A stretch of DNA of 64,000 nt from Terebella lapidaria (lineage: Eukaryota > Annelida > Polychaeta > Terebellida > Terebellidae). Positions 45,414 through 57,232 of this stretch are shown here, in pieces. Both the position numbers and the translations under genes were made by a program. The stretch's first letter is position 1. Each line of letters starts with the position of its first letter. Below the pieces are notes generated by a model. It ran no database searches. It was not told the DNA's origin and saw nothing but the letters and a program-made list of their open reading frames with translations. Location of the stretch: NCBI GenBank assembly GCA_949152475.1, contig OX424556.1, forward strand, positions 55,944,451-56,008,450, written 5' to 3'.

Positions 45414-47921
45414 TGTACTGATGGGATGTAAATTTTAAATTGAAACCACAACAGCTTAGTATTATTAAGAAATTAAAACAAGGGCTAATGTGTTTGCCAT
45501 TCTGCACACCGGCTATGACAAAAGTATGGTATATATTATGCCTGCAATTACTGGCATGGGAATATCGTTAGTAATATTCACTCTTCGAGCCTTGATGGGG
45601 CACCAAGCTGCGCAGCTGTCCTCAAGTCAATGGCGTACCCACAGCAATAATCCGGAGGGGGGACATAGACCCATTGGTGCTGGAAGGCACGTACATAACT
45701 AGATTATGTATATAAGCCATAGAGATTATCGTAGGCCCCTATTTGTAATCATTGATATATTTTCTTAAATTTTAACTAGTACATCATGAGAAAATTCTAT
45801 ACATAATACAACTCTGGACTAAAATATTTTCGTAATGTAGACAAACAATTATCTGAGATTTGAACGCACACTCAATTTAATAAAAACAATCTGGCACGCC
45901 TACTGTAAGTATGCATTTGGCGCTAATTTGCACACGTTTTTAGTTTATGTGTCATTGTTGAAATTATAAAGGTATACAAAATTCCCTTCGCTTGACCTGA
46001 AGCAATTTTGGAGGAGAAGTGGCACGACCTCACTGAGAGCTACCAAGGCTAGCTATTACTGATAGCAATCGACGATGTACAGTTTGTGCTAGAATGGTAC
46101 GTTGCACTCGATTGGTTTTTGTGTAAACACTATTTATTCTGATTGATCAACAGACAAAGCCCATATGTAAACAGTTTTTTTTTCTAGAAGTTGGTTGTGG
46201 CCACAACTACATATAAAGCTTTTTGATATTATTACTAGTAGATCACTGAATTCGCAGTATCTGCTTTTGTTCAGTGTTCTACTAGTAATAAATTTGATAA
46301 GCTTCGAAAGCATGCAGTTATGGATAACTATTATGTGTACAACTGATGAACACATCCTAATGATTATTGTTGACCACTAAAAATACATTTCAGGGGCAGG
46401 AAGACTTTCCGAAACGAATTTCAAGAACTGGGTAAGTTAGGGTCCCTATTTACGGACAACCCATGGTTGATGCTAACTGCCACTATCACCGAGGCCGAAC
46501 TTAAAGCCACGTTGGGGGTGCTGGATTTCCCTGCCAGCACAGCTGACAACGAGGCTGTCTTTCCGGACCGGCCTGATATAGTCATGAGATACCATGACCG
46601 CCCGGGAATGGACTACAAGTGCGAAGCGGAGCTGAGGCCAGTGTTGGAGGAACTGCGGACAAAGGGCCCTCTGGTAGACAAAACGGTCATTTATTGCAAG
46701 TGTGTACTTTTGTAATAGTTGTGTTCATTCAGTACGCCACATGGGCATATTTTAATATCATGAAATTGCGTTAGATTATAACCAATCTGACAACGTGAGT
46801 ACTCGGAACACCTTTTTAGATGCTCCTGTGCTCCATCTTCGAAAATTGTGAATCAGGAATATCAATTTACGTGGTCGAGAGTCTTATTACACATCTGCAT
46901 GATTTCCCTTTAAATTTGGTAGAACTAGGATTAATATAATATATAATATAATAGAGTCAGAAACAGTTCAATGTATTTCCAATGTTTTAAAATGCACTAT
47001 TTTTAAATATATTTATTTCCATACATGAACCTTCATTTTATCAAAAGCCATATACAATAATATTGTCACATTGATTGAGCATTTTTGGGTATCACCAGGG
47101 TCTCCTAGCTGATGCAAAGCGCATACGCCTACGTATATCTCGGCCAGATACTTAGCCATCTTACTGCTGGAAAAAAAATCAATATTGGCAATTAAATTAC
47201 TTTGTATCTTCCAAAACAAACATGAACCAGCCGCTAAAGATTTTCCTGCTCCTTCTCGAGGTGTACATGTACATGTAGCATATGACTGAAGTGCCAAAAA
47301 ACGAATTCAATTTTGTATACCAAGTATTCTGATTTGACAGAACCATCAACGGAGTATCTGACATATATGGGTTATCGGCGTCGGAGCTCGGGCCTGCAGC
47401 ATACGTCGGTGGGCAAAGAGACCCAGAGAGGCGGATTGTAACCACGTTCCGTGGCAACACACTGACGGAGTCCATGGAAAGAACCATTCGTCCATTCAAA
47501 ACTAAAGACTACATGATTAGATTGTAGTAGCCATTGTAGCCTTTGGGTTGGGCGTGTCCATCCCAGATACAAGGTGCATTAATATTTGGGGTATGCTAAG
47601 TACTCTGCAAACATTATGGCAGATGGTTGGGCGGCTGCTAGAGATGGCCAGTCGGGCCAATGCAATATCTTTGTTGTACGTACGATTATGAAATGGGAGC
47701 CGAACCCCGATGCTCAGGTGGAAGAGGTAGTAACACAGTTGCGTGAAAGCTCTGATCAGTGTGTCAGGGTCTCGGTGCTGCGCATGTTGATGACAGAAGG
47801 GATGGACGAGAAGAAATGTGATCAGAACTGCAGGCGCAGCTCTGATCACATTTGCAGCTGCTGCAACAACTTTGCAGCTGCTGCAACTTGTGCAGACACC
47901 GTTGCTTGTGTCAAAGTGTAG
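45414..47921 (+). pseudogene. RecQ-like superfamily 2 DNA helicase, decayed
   Basis: Pieces appear in correct order on the plus strand. 45435-45480 holds the Q-like motif (LKPQQLSIIKKLKQG). 45485-45600 holds motif I (VFAILHTGYDKSM; canonical TGxGKS is altered to TGYDKS). 46398-46710 holds FRNEFQELGKLGSLF with motif III as LTATIT. 47340-47520 holds IYGLSASELGPAAYVGG. 47527-47590 holds motif V (VAIVAFGLGVSIPDT) and 47610-47921 a motif VI-like segment plus a Cys-rich zinc-type tail (CVRVSVLRML...CSCCNNF). Motif II (DEAH) was not found. Frames change near 45481 and around 47590, so it is a pseudogene, originally multi-exon. The family unwinds DNA in repair; expanded RecQ-like copies in invertebrates often travel with mobile DNA. 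Confidence 0.75.
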
Positions 47922-48416
47922 GATGTTTATATTGTTCTGGGAGACCATTAGTCAAATATGCTTGGCGCTTTATCTTGTGTAAAGGATTCCCTGTCAAAAC
48001 GGGGAGATTATGCAGTAGTGTACATTTGACATGTGACAGAATGTACTAACACAAGTAAAACAACATCTGCCTTGAACAGATTAAATTTATATTATCTTTG
48101 TTGCACATTTTCTGTGACTGTGCATGTACCACATATCCATATATATTCATATGTCATGAAAAGAAATACATATACACATATAGGTGTTTTTCCATTAAGG
48201 TTTTTGTTGCGACTAACCAGACCTCTATCTGTCAAGTTTCTGTACGTTATTTCCAGCCGACCAGACCATTGTCTGTCGAGTTTTACGGCCAGCAGATCGA
48301 ATCCGGTATCACATATCCACACATAAATTCACATGTCATAAAAAGAAATACTAGTACATAAACTTACAGGCAAGATACTCCATAATGCTTGTATTTAATG
48401 GCGTTGAGTATATATA
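47922..48416. other. Non-genic stretch with direct repeat
   Basis: Two copies of a roughly 50-base unit ('cacatatccatatatattca' type at 48130 and a variant at 48309) lie 180 bases apart, and the short phrase 'ccagacc...tctgtc' recurs three times. No gene recognised. Confidence 0.45.
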
Positions 48417-48655
48417 GAAAGACGTGGAATCAATGCCCAGTATTAAGTATTCCGTGCCAACAAAACAGGGTCCGCTATCCAATCTCATAGTTCGGGGACA
48501 GAAAGTCAAATCAGGCATACGAAGTGATAGAAGACAAAAATGACAGGGAAACTCATGAACCCCGCTAAAAATGGCCATTAGGAGGTGAAATCAGGTGTTC
48601 CGGAAATAGTGAGCATTTCCTGCCCCACTAGTGGCACCCGTCATGAATTTATGCA
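48417..48655 (-). mobile_element. 3' UTR fragment of the Penelope-like RT element
   Basis: Matches 29843-30062 with few differences ('acgtggaatcaat.cccagta', 'gcatttcctgccccactagt'), so it is a younger and severely 5'-truncated copy holding only the non-coding end. Confidence 0.8.
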
Positions 48656-48721
48656 TAGAAGAGTATCTCTGCATTATGTTCTTTCTGGCTTAACAGACCG
48701 CTGCCTGTCTATTTTTTTTGC

Positions 48722-49000
48722 TTATTTTAGGAGTTTTGCCTTGAATTTATCCGGATAAGGAATGTGCTTTAGCTGTGATGTGTTACTAGGGAAAGCTGTA
48801 TTACATTGACCTGGGATGTGTGCGAACAGTTTGTCCTCCTTGTACTCACGAACCAGTTTTCTGATATCGTTCTGTTGCGAGTCTGAACGGCGCTTCCTTC
48901 GCGTCACCCCCTCCTTGTCTGTGATGTTTGTCTCGTACAGTTTGTTGATGTCTCTCGCCACAGCCCCCCACCACGCTGCTGCTGCGGGCCAGTGTATGAA
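48722..49000 (-). CDS. Coding fragment, unrecognised charged protein
   Basis: The minus-strand frame reads WWGAVARDINKLYETNITD, then RRKRRSDSQQNDIRKLVREY, KEDKLFAHIPGQCNTAFP and PDKFKAKLLK. Composition, helical periodicity and lack of stops look like a real exon, and I have an impression of similar sequence in invertebrate unknown proteins but cannot name a family. No start codon or neighbouring exon was identified; partly overlaps the edge of repeat B's flank. Probably a gene remnant. Confidence 0.4.
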   Translation of the reverse strand, partial: FIHWPAAAAWWGAVARDINKLYETNITDKEGVTRRKRRSDSQQNDIRKLVREYKEDKLFAHIPGQCNTAFPSNTSQLKHIPYPDKFKAKLLK

Positions 49001-49065
49001 TGTATGCTCTCATGTGAATTTGTGGTAGTGTCTATTTTACATTTATTGTTTCACGTGATTGCATG

Positions 49066-49610
49066 ATTTATAGTCTGGTGGCAGAGCTCATGATTTTCAC
49101 CGAACGTGGTTTGGGCGTCCAGACGCAATTTTTTTGCTGTTTTGAAAAAACTAGCTTATACAGAATCCAATTCTGCCGGGTGCCAGATTGGCACCCTTGA
49201 GGGTTTTGAAAAAATCACATTCGAAGTGAGAGTCCCCTAAGCCGTATATCGAAATAAAATTCTAAAATGGTAAAAGTGAAATAATGCATATTGGTCCAGC
49301 AGCTAAGCAGCATGATCGTACAAATTGTTATACAGACATGAAATATTGCACAAATGTTGAGTATATACTGCTTTTAAAAATGGAACTTGCAGCCACTCTG
49401 AAAAAACAAAATGGCCGCCATTTTTCAAGATGGCCGCCATTATGTCAATGTCAGGACAAAAGTATGCATTACGGTTTGCAAGAAGATGTTGTAAAGGTTT
49501 TATAAGGATAATCAAACCTTTCCAACAGTGAATCTGATGGGCGCCATCCTTGCATTTCCCACAAATTCATAAATATGCTAATTAGGGGCCGCCATTCTAC
49601 ACTCTCTGCT
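49066..49610 (+). repeat. Repeat family B, left copy of an inverted pair
   Basis: Aligns as reverse complement with 56695-57232: 'tagtctggtggcagag', 'tttgggcgtccagacgcaa', 'gggtgccag.ttggcaccct', 'atggccgccatt' pairs and 'ctgatgggcgccatcctt'. Non-coding; a MITE-like or larger non-autonomous transposon. The far end (atatgctaattaggggccgc) is the part that appears as a tandem satellite beside the right copy. Confidence 0.75.
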
Positions 49611-50120
49611 GAAATTGAACTCATGCATCAAGGTGAAATGAGGTCAAGCACCAAGCACTACCGTTTACATGAGAATGATACTCCTCGTTTGGAATTACAA
49701 TAAATCCTGTATATTGAAGTATAATTATTGCTTTATTTATTGTTATATCTTGATAAAGGAAGTGAAGCCAACAAACGAGGGTGGTGGTGTTTTTATTGTT
49801 AGTGGCGGTTACTATGGCAACGCCACACACCAAAACTAAATCACCGCACCATTGGCAGTACGAAGGCCAAATGAGGTGTCCATTTTTCATTTAAACTTTT
49901 TTTGATAAAAATTGTTTTGATAAAAAATTGGGTTTCATAAAAATCGGAATTTTATTTTGAATATTACGTCGTTAAAGTTTCCATGGCAACTATTGTTATT
50001 TTGCGGGGTTGTATCGTGTCAAAGCAATGATAGACAATGACGCGGGAATTTGTTTCTTGAAATACTTTATTAGGTCGGAACAGAGACCCCTGATGTGCGA
50101 GTCTGTCGCAGTCAGAGGTC
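49611..50120. other. Non-genic stretch beside the Gypsy LTR
   Basis: No gene recognised. Short direct repeats 'ttgataaaaatt' near 49900-49930. Confidence 0.4.
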
Positions 50121-53100
50121 TGTAACTGATGATGGTGATCAATGGATTGATGATATCTCAAACTGGTGTATATTGATGATGATGGAGCAAATTACAACAA
50201 AGTACAAAAGTATTGATCTGATTGCGGATGTGTTGTGATCGAAGTCAAAATGGCAAGTGAAAAGCCGACGCCGGTTGCTTGGTGAAGAGCGCGTGGATCG
50301 AAACAGTCCTTAAAACTGAACATTTCGTTGTTGCTGCAGACTGCGGCGAGTACAGTGGCGTGGAGGTGCCATTGAACCCTGTTACATTCTTCCCCTCAAC
50401 GAAAAATGACGTCTCGTCATTTCTGTGACGGATGAATGATGAAAGGATAAGGACGTGTGTGATGAAAGGATGAAGATGCTATGATGGCTGAAAACGATCA
50501 GGCTGCTTGACAGTACGGCGTGATCTTCGAAGGGGTGGATCATCCGAGACGCTCTCATCCAATGACAGATCGGGGGCTTCCTCAACTACAATGTCGAAGT
50601 CGAGGTCAACGTCCACCTGATCGTCTGGGTGAAACTCTGCCACCAAGACCTCTCCATCATCAGAAACACCAGTTTCCACCTCCTCCCCCTGCTGAAATTG
50701 TGGTTGAACCGTGGGCGATACTGGATCTTCCTCAGGAGGCCCGGAAACAGATTCCGCAGTGCCCAAAGGCCTCAGCACATTGCGATGAAGCGTCCTGGAT
50801 TTTCCCGTTCCATCCTGTCGTCGGACCTGAAAGACTGGGATATCCTAATTTGGTTGACTCTCTACCACATAGATGACATCCTCCCATTTGTCGGCCAACT
50901 TGCTTCGTCCTATCACGGCAAGCTTCTTCACAAGTACATGGTCTCCCACTTGTAGAGCGGAGATCCATCGACCAGTACTGTGTTTGAGGGCTGCTTCCTC
51001 CATCTTGGACTTCGCGAGTTGGTGACAAAATTCGATGTGGTCTTGGACTTCGGAAACATAGGTGGTTAGATCGCCTTGCTCGCCATATGACCATGTCTGA
51101 TACTCGTCATCCACCGGTAGTCTGGGAGTCCTGCCAAACATGAAGTGATAGGGTGAGAATCCAGTGGAGTCGTGGGGTGTGCAATTATATGCCAGCACCA
51201 GTGTATTAAGGTACTCCTTCCACTTGGACTTCTTTTCTTCCGCGAGGGTCCCCAACATCTTGAGTAGTGTCTGATTCAGACGTTCGCAGGCTCCATTACC
51301 CTGTGGATGGTAAGGTGTGGTCCTCGACTTTGCAGTGCCGGTGATGGTGCACAACTCCTTGAGGATCCGCGATTCAAAATTTCTCCCTTGATCAGAGTGA
51401 ATCCGCTTGGGGTAACCGTAGAGGTTAATGAAATTTTCCAACAAGGCCTTTGCCGTTGTTCGGGCGCTTTCATTTTTGGTTGGTACAACACGAGCGAACT
51501 TTGTGAAGTGATCCACAATTACAAGCAAATGTTCATAACCTCCAGAGGGCTCCACAAGCAAACACAAGTTGTTTTTGATTCTGATTTTTCATTCTCCAAT
51601 CAGGTTGTTTCTGTTTGTAAATCATGTTTTGTGGGTCTTCGTGACCTAAGAAGGATCAGGCGTAATCTTTCGAAAAGCAATACAATTACATTGGCTAATG
51701 CACTAGTTAGTAGTAGACTTGATTATTGTAATTCATTGTATAGGTCTTTATCCAGTCGGGATTTGAATAAGTTACAATGTGTTCAGAATACTTTGGCCCG
51801 CATTGTCACTCGGACATCTAAGTTCTCTCATATTACCCCTGTTCTCAGGTCACTACATTGGTTGCCCATTAGGCACAGAATAGAGTTTAAAACCGCAACA
51901 ATTATTTATAAATCATTGCATACGGGACTACCTGCATATTTCAACGATCACCTAACTCGCTACACATGTAAAGTGAACACGAGGCGTGGCAATCCTGATA
52001 AACTGTTCCTCCATGTCCCACTTTATAAACCTTCCATTAATAAATCAAAGGTTCAATTTCAAAACAGTTTGAGTTATGACGGCCCCTCACTTTGGAATTC
52101 CCTACCAAATGATATTCGTTCTGCTCCAACCCTGTCTAGTTTCAGGCATCAGCTTAAGACGCATCTATTTCAGGATGCCTATCCCCCTTAACCTTCTCAA
52201 CACAGCCGGTTGTCATCTCGATCACGAACTATTTCTGACCACGTTTTATGATATTGGTTATTAATCAGGACTGTTGCGCCTTAGAATTCGTTATACGAAA
52301 TTAAGCGCTATAAAAGTTTGATATATTATTATTATTATTATTAGTCAAGGCACACCAACTCCAATGGCTGCGAAGTCAAGATGGGAACGAGGGGCGCCTT
52401 CTGTGTGGTTCCTTTGCGGCATGCGCAGCGACGGCAATTAGCAACATACTTTTCTCCACAGCTGATCATGCCGGGCCAGAAAAATCTACTCCGCAGAAGA
52501 TGAAGTGTTTTGTCACGGCCGGGATGTCCCATTTCGTCATGCAGTTTGACCAAGACGTTGGTGCGGAGATCCTTCGGGAGAACGAGTTGATGAATCTTCC
52601 CGGTCTGATCTTGAACTTCTCAGTACAAAATACCATTGCAGAGCACCAGCTTGTCCCACACCTGCAGATATCGAACCCTATCGGGTTGACCACCAGTAAC
52701 ATCAGACTTGGATGGCTTGGTTCCAGTACGGAGATGTTGAGTCACCCAGTTGATGTCTGAGTCTTCACTCTGAGCACGAGTCATGTCGACTGGAGTAACA
52801 ATCCCCGAGAATGTGAGTAGAGGATATATACTTGCAATGGAGGTTGACAAGCTGAAAACAAAGGGATCCGACGATACTCCGTGACACACAGCCGACACTA
52901 CGTGTTGTGAAACTCCGGGTAAGCGTGACAATCCATCTGCGTCTGAGTATGTACGACCAGCCTTGTACTGCAGGGAAAATTCATAGGCTGCTAGTTTGGC
53001 TAACCATCGCTGACCAGTGGCATCCAGCCGGGCCGTTGACAACACATACGTGAGCGGGTTGTTATCCGTCATAACGGTAAACTTCTGCCCATACAAGTAA

Positions 53101-53870
53101 TCCGAGAATTTCTCTGTTACCGCCCACTTAAGGGCCAGAAATTCTAGTTTGTGCGCGGGATAATGTGACTCCGAAGGCTTAAGACCGCGACTTGCGTAGG
53201 CGATGACCCGTGGCTGTCCAGACTGTTCCTGGTAGAGAACAGCTCCAAGTCCATGACTACTGGCGTCGACGTGAAGTTCGAAAGGAGACTTGTAGTCGGC
53301 AAACGCTAGCACAGGAGCTGAGGTCAAGGCCTGTTTGAGCTGATCAAAAGCTTCTTCCTGCTCGGAATGCCAGACAAATGGTACAGGTTTCTGCACTTTC
53401 TTCCGCTTCTTGGAACTGTTGGAATGTCCCTTCAGGAGTTTGTAGAGTGGTGCAGCAATCATACTGAAGTCCGGGACGAACCTTCGGTAAAAACCGACAA
53501 AACCAAGGAATTGCTGCAACTCTTTGAGGTTAGTGGGACTCGGCCAATTAGAGACGGCTTGGACCTTCTCAGGATCAGTGCGTACGCCATCCTTGGATAC
53601 TATGTGCCCTAGATAGGTGACCTCAGACTTCAGGAAGCGGCACTCTGACGGCTTGAGTTTTAATCCAAACTCCCTGAGTCGAGCAAACACTGCCTCCAGT
53701 CGTCTGAGATGTTCCTCGATCGTGCTGGAATAGATGATTATATCATCCAGATACACCAAGCACTCCTGGGGTTGGAGGTCGGACAAGCATCTTTCCATGA
53801 GCCTCTGGAAAGTCACCGGACTATTGGTCAGGCCGAAGGGCATCCTCTGCAGCTGAATGACCACCCCACT
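50121..53870 (-). mobile_element. Gypsy-type LTR retrotransposon, 5'-truncated and broken
   Basis: Fossil. Minus-strand parts in order: reverse transcriptase from its middle (RMPFGLTNSPVTFQRLM, active site YLDDIIIYS), RNase H (ELHVDASSHGLGAVLY, MTDNNPLTYV), integrase zinc-binding segment (HDEMGHPGRDKT...CRRCACRK), the integrase core (IVDHFTKFARVV, IHSDQGRNFES, PYHPQGNGACERLN) and a C-terminal tail ending RRSRRTVKQPDRFQPS. A purine-rich tract (GAGGGGAAGAA) directly precedes TGTAAC at 50386, the start of the 3' LTR. A matching end at 50121 would give an LTR of about 266 bp, which is tentative. Gag, protease, early reverse transcriptase and the 5' LTR are absent. An L2-type LINE sits in the integrase. 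Besides that, about two or three breaks. Confidence 0.88.
51560..52345 (+). mobile_element. 5'-truncated L2/CR1-type LINE inserted in the Gypsy integrase
   Basis: Plus-strand open frame to a stop at 52191 encodes the C-terminal end of a LINE reverse transcriptase: DSDFSFSNQVVSVCKSCF, LANALVSSRLDYCNSLYRSL, VQNTLARIVTRTSKFSHITP, LRSLHWLPIRHRIEFK, SLWNSLPNDIRSAPTLSSFR. This is the hallmark tail of L2/CR1-type elements. A roughly 150-base 3' UTR and an (ATT)n tail end near 52345. Because it sits inside the Gypsy and its frame is unbroken, it is the younger of the two. No clean target duplication was seen. Confidence 0.88.
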
Positions 53871-53875
53871 TCCAT

Positions 53876-55600
53876 CATCAACATTGTGTCTGGTCAGCTC
53901 ACCACCGACACTGTCACAGTTGACGACTCTGTACGCATTGGTGAGGCACAGATGAAGGAGTTTGAGTCTGCACTGCCTGAGGGCTTCTACAATGCGATAC
54001 CCAAAGGAGTGACAACCATGGCAACAACCAAGAAGCATATCCAAGTCGGCCAGGTTCCAGTGTATGACACCAACTTGATATATTCACGAGTTCTTGCTCT
54101 GCATCAGTCACGACAAATTGAACTCGAAGATGTCATTTCGTACGAGCTATCACCAGTTCCAACTTCTTTGTTTGAAAACAATGGAGACTTGAGAATCACA
54201 AAGTCAAAATCTGTGCTGAAGAACAAGTTACAAGTTGAAGAGTCAGACAGGGTACAACATATTCCTCAGTGTGTTGTAATCGACGGATGTGCCCTGATGT
54301 GGGTGATTCATTGGCCTGCATCCGGCACTGTTATGGACTATGCCACAAACTTCATATCGTTCATCCATAATCAGCTGTTAAAGTCTGATGTGCATCTGAT
54401 ATTTGATAAATACCACACACCGAGCATTAAGGATGCAACAAGGCTGGCCAGGGCTGGGAAGGATGCAACAAGAAGTCACGTACTGAAGACAAACACACCT
54501 CTACCCAGTCAAAAGGTGGTGTTGACTGTAACAAAAAACAAGCTGCAGCTGATAGCGATAATCTGCCAACTAATCAAAGATCAACAGCATTGTTGCCCGC
54601 TGGACACACACTGGTCGTGACGGAGCAAAATCCAGTCCCATTTCAAGTCAAGAATGGGGTCACCACTGAACGAGAAGATCTTCGAACAACGCATGAAGAA
54701 GCTGATGTCATCATCGTCCAACAAGTGGTCAAACTCGCGAAAGGTGATGGGAAACCTCAAATAGATGTTGTATGTGATGACACAGACGTCTTCATACTAC
54801 TGATACACTTCTATGCCCTGGAAAACCTGAAGTGTCATCTTCGGATGGTTGGCACCAACTCCAGTAGGAAGGTGGTTGACATCACTGCTACGGTCGAGAG
54901 GAATTCCGACATCTCTGACAAGCTGCTGGCTGCACATGCCTTATCAGGATGTGACACCGTGTCTCAGTTGTTCGGGATCGGCAAAGGCACTGTTATAAGA
55001 AAGCTCAGGTTGGGCTTTACACTGGAAAACCTTGGCAAATCAGGAGTAGACATGGCGGAAGTAATTGCAGAGTCCACGTCCTTCATTGCAGCATGCTATG
55101 GGTCAAACGAGACATCCAATATGTCTGCCGTCAGGTACAGTGTATGGTTGATGAAAATGGGCAACCCAAAGATCTCAGCATCTCCACCCCTGAAATCCTT
55201 TCCACCAACAACAGAAGCCTTCAAAGAACATGTTCTCCGAGCACATTTCCAGGCTGCAATCTGGCGATGTGCACTTGAGCCTGATCCACCTCTGATGTAT
55301 GCCGAAGACCATGGATGGTTCTTTGAAAAACACAACCAGGCACTTGTTCCAACAACATTGCCACCCAGTTCAGCTTCGGCTCCTGCAAATGTCTTGCAAC
55401 TGATGCGCTGTGGATGTGCATCCAACCTGCCATGTTCAACCACAAGATGTGGGTGTTCGGCTGCTCAGCTCTCATGCTCAGTCTTCTGCAGCTGCCACCA
55501 ACAGGGTAACTGTTGCAATGCCAAAACCAAAACTGGTCCTTCCTGTGATGACAGTGATGTAGATCAGAATGATGATGATAATGAACTTGCAGACTCTTGA
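53876..55600 (+). pseudogene. FEN/PIN-like nuclease with C-terminal CXC (tesmin-type) domain
   Basis: The plus strand starts at the junction with the Gypsy fragment, so the true 5' end is probably lost. An N-terminal region (EGFYNAIPKG..., VYDTNLIYSRVLAL) precedes a domain with acidic motifs in FEN1/XPG order: CVVIDGCALMW (54280), THEEADVIIVQQ (54690), CDDTDVFILL (54776) and HALSGCDTVSQLFGIGKGT (54948). The last resembles the helix-turn-helix after the metal site in flap nucleases. The C-terminus has MRCGCASNLPCSTTRCGC and LSCSVFCSC, a CXC motif that binds DNA in tesmin/TSO1 proteins. The frame shifts by one base between 54560 and 54602. A large uncharacterised invertebrate family; the nuclease reading is inference. 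Confidence 0.7.
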
Positions 55601-56078
55601 ATGGACATAGGAATGGACATGTGACCAGCCTCATGGTTAACGAACAGTTCATGACTGAATATAGTTACTAGCATAGTAAATGACAATCGTTACGTGTTTA
55701 TTGCAACTGATACTTTTTTATGTGTGTACATGTATTATATAAAACAGATTTCACTTTTGTAATGTCTATGCAATTTTACGGGGCAGAATAAACCCCCAAA
55801 GCGTGAGGGTAGTCTACCCCTATGATCGCTATGAATCTTTATCATATATATTTACATATAGTGTAGCATATAGATCTGACTGTGTGAATTGATTGAAAGT
55901 ATTTAATGAATAAATTATGTTTTCATCCGGTACTGGTCAGTTTATTCAATGCCTTGGATATCATTAGGTTTTGAGCATGTTGCAGAGTTTTTGACTCTTA
56001 TCTTCTTGTTTATTCTGGAACCTAACTTAAAACACAGTATATTCATGATATTTCAATAATGTCAAATAATTTCAATAA
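55601..56078. other. 3' flank of the CXC gene
   Basis: AATAAA at about 55786 may be its polyadenylation signal, with another AATAAA near 55909. No other feature seen. Confidence 0.5.
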
Positions 56079-56740
56079 TGCCGTAATCGTGTTATTTGAC
56101 CATTAAAACATAGGCATAGACACTTCAATCAACTTGATTGGATGCTTAGTCCCAAAGATATTGCCAAACGCAGATATTTTAGTAATGGTGGCTTCTAATT
56201 TGCATATTACTGAATAAATTTACATAAATCACAACTTTGAAAGGCGTTGTCGTGTTATTTGACCATGAAAACATAGGTATAGGCACTTTAATCAACTTGA
56301 TTAGATGCTTAGTTCTCAAGATATTGCCAAAATCAGATATTCCAGTAATGGCGGCTTCTAATTTGCATATTACGGAATAAATTTACATAAATCACACATT
56401 TGAAAGGCGTAGTCGTGTTATTTGACCATGAAAACATAGGTATAGGCACTTTAATCAGCTTTATTAGATGCTTAGTTCTCAAGATATTGCTAAAATCAGA
56501 TATTTCAGTAATGGCGGCTTCTAATTTGCATATTACTGAATAAATTTACATAAATCACATCTCTGAATGGCTTAGTCATGTTCATCGACCATAAAAACAT
56601 AGGTGTAGACACTTCAGTCATTGTGATTGGATGCTTATTTATCGAGATATTACTAAAAACAAATATTGCAGTAATGGTGGCTCCCGGGGGCGGCTCCTAA
56701 TTTGCATATTATTTGCACGGGTTTTGCAAAATGCCAGGAT
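56079..56740. repeat. Satellite of four ~163-bp monomers
   Basis: Monomers begin near 56081, 56244, 56407 and 56570, each with 'cgtgttatttgacca', 'aaaacataggtatag', 'tagatgcttagt' and 'tctaatttgcatatta'. The two middle copies are most alike, the outer ones more diverged. The last monomer runs into repeat B', whose end shares the 'tttgcatatta' word, so the array seems to have grown from that end of the B element. Confidence 0.9.
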
Positions 56741-57232
56741 GTCGCCCATCAGGATACATTTAATAAGATTTCATGACCTAAAATCTTCAAAAACTCTACT
56801 TGTGGACCATTTATGCATACTCATATGTAATTTATATGGAATGAAGAGCCCCGACATAGACACTATGGCGGCCATCTTAGAAAATGGCGGCCATTTTGAT
56901 TTTCCAGATTGGCTAAAGGTTGAACTTCGAGAAGCGAGCTGCGGTCAACGTTTATGTAAAATTGCATGCTTGTATCACAATTTGTACTATGTGTTGTTTA
57001 GCTGCTGGACTGATATGTATTATTCCACTTTAACCATTTTAGAAATATTTTTTTTATATTACGGCTTAGGGGGGGGGGGGGGGTGGCTCACTTCGAATGT
57101 GATTTTTTCCAAACCCTCAAGGGTGCCACTCTGGCACCCGCCAGAATTGAGCTCTGTATAAACTAGTTTGTTCAAAACAGCAAAAAAACTGCGTCTGGAC
57201 GCCCAAACCACCTTTCATGACTCTGCCACCAG
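56695..57232 (-). repeat. Repeat family B, right copy of an inverted pair
   Basis: Reverse complement of 49066-49610. Contains a 17-base G run at about 57068 and paired 'atggcggccat' words. Adjacent to the satellite at 56079-56740. Confidence 0.75.

Noticed and set aside
46430-46440. GTAAGT after a helicase segment as a splice donor
   Set aside because: The helicase frame reads straight through it (QELGKLGSLF), so no intron is needed there.
50520-50955. Plus-strand frames over the Gypsy 3' end
   Set aside because: Antisense shadows of the integrase tail; the minus strand shows recognisable domain sequence.
53709-53875. First part of the plus-strand frame that continues into the CXC gene
   Set aside because: It is antisense to clear Gypsy reverse transcriptase sequence, so the CXC gene is taken to begin after the junction.
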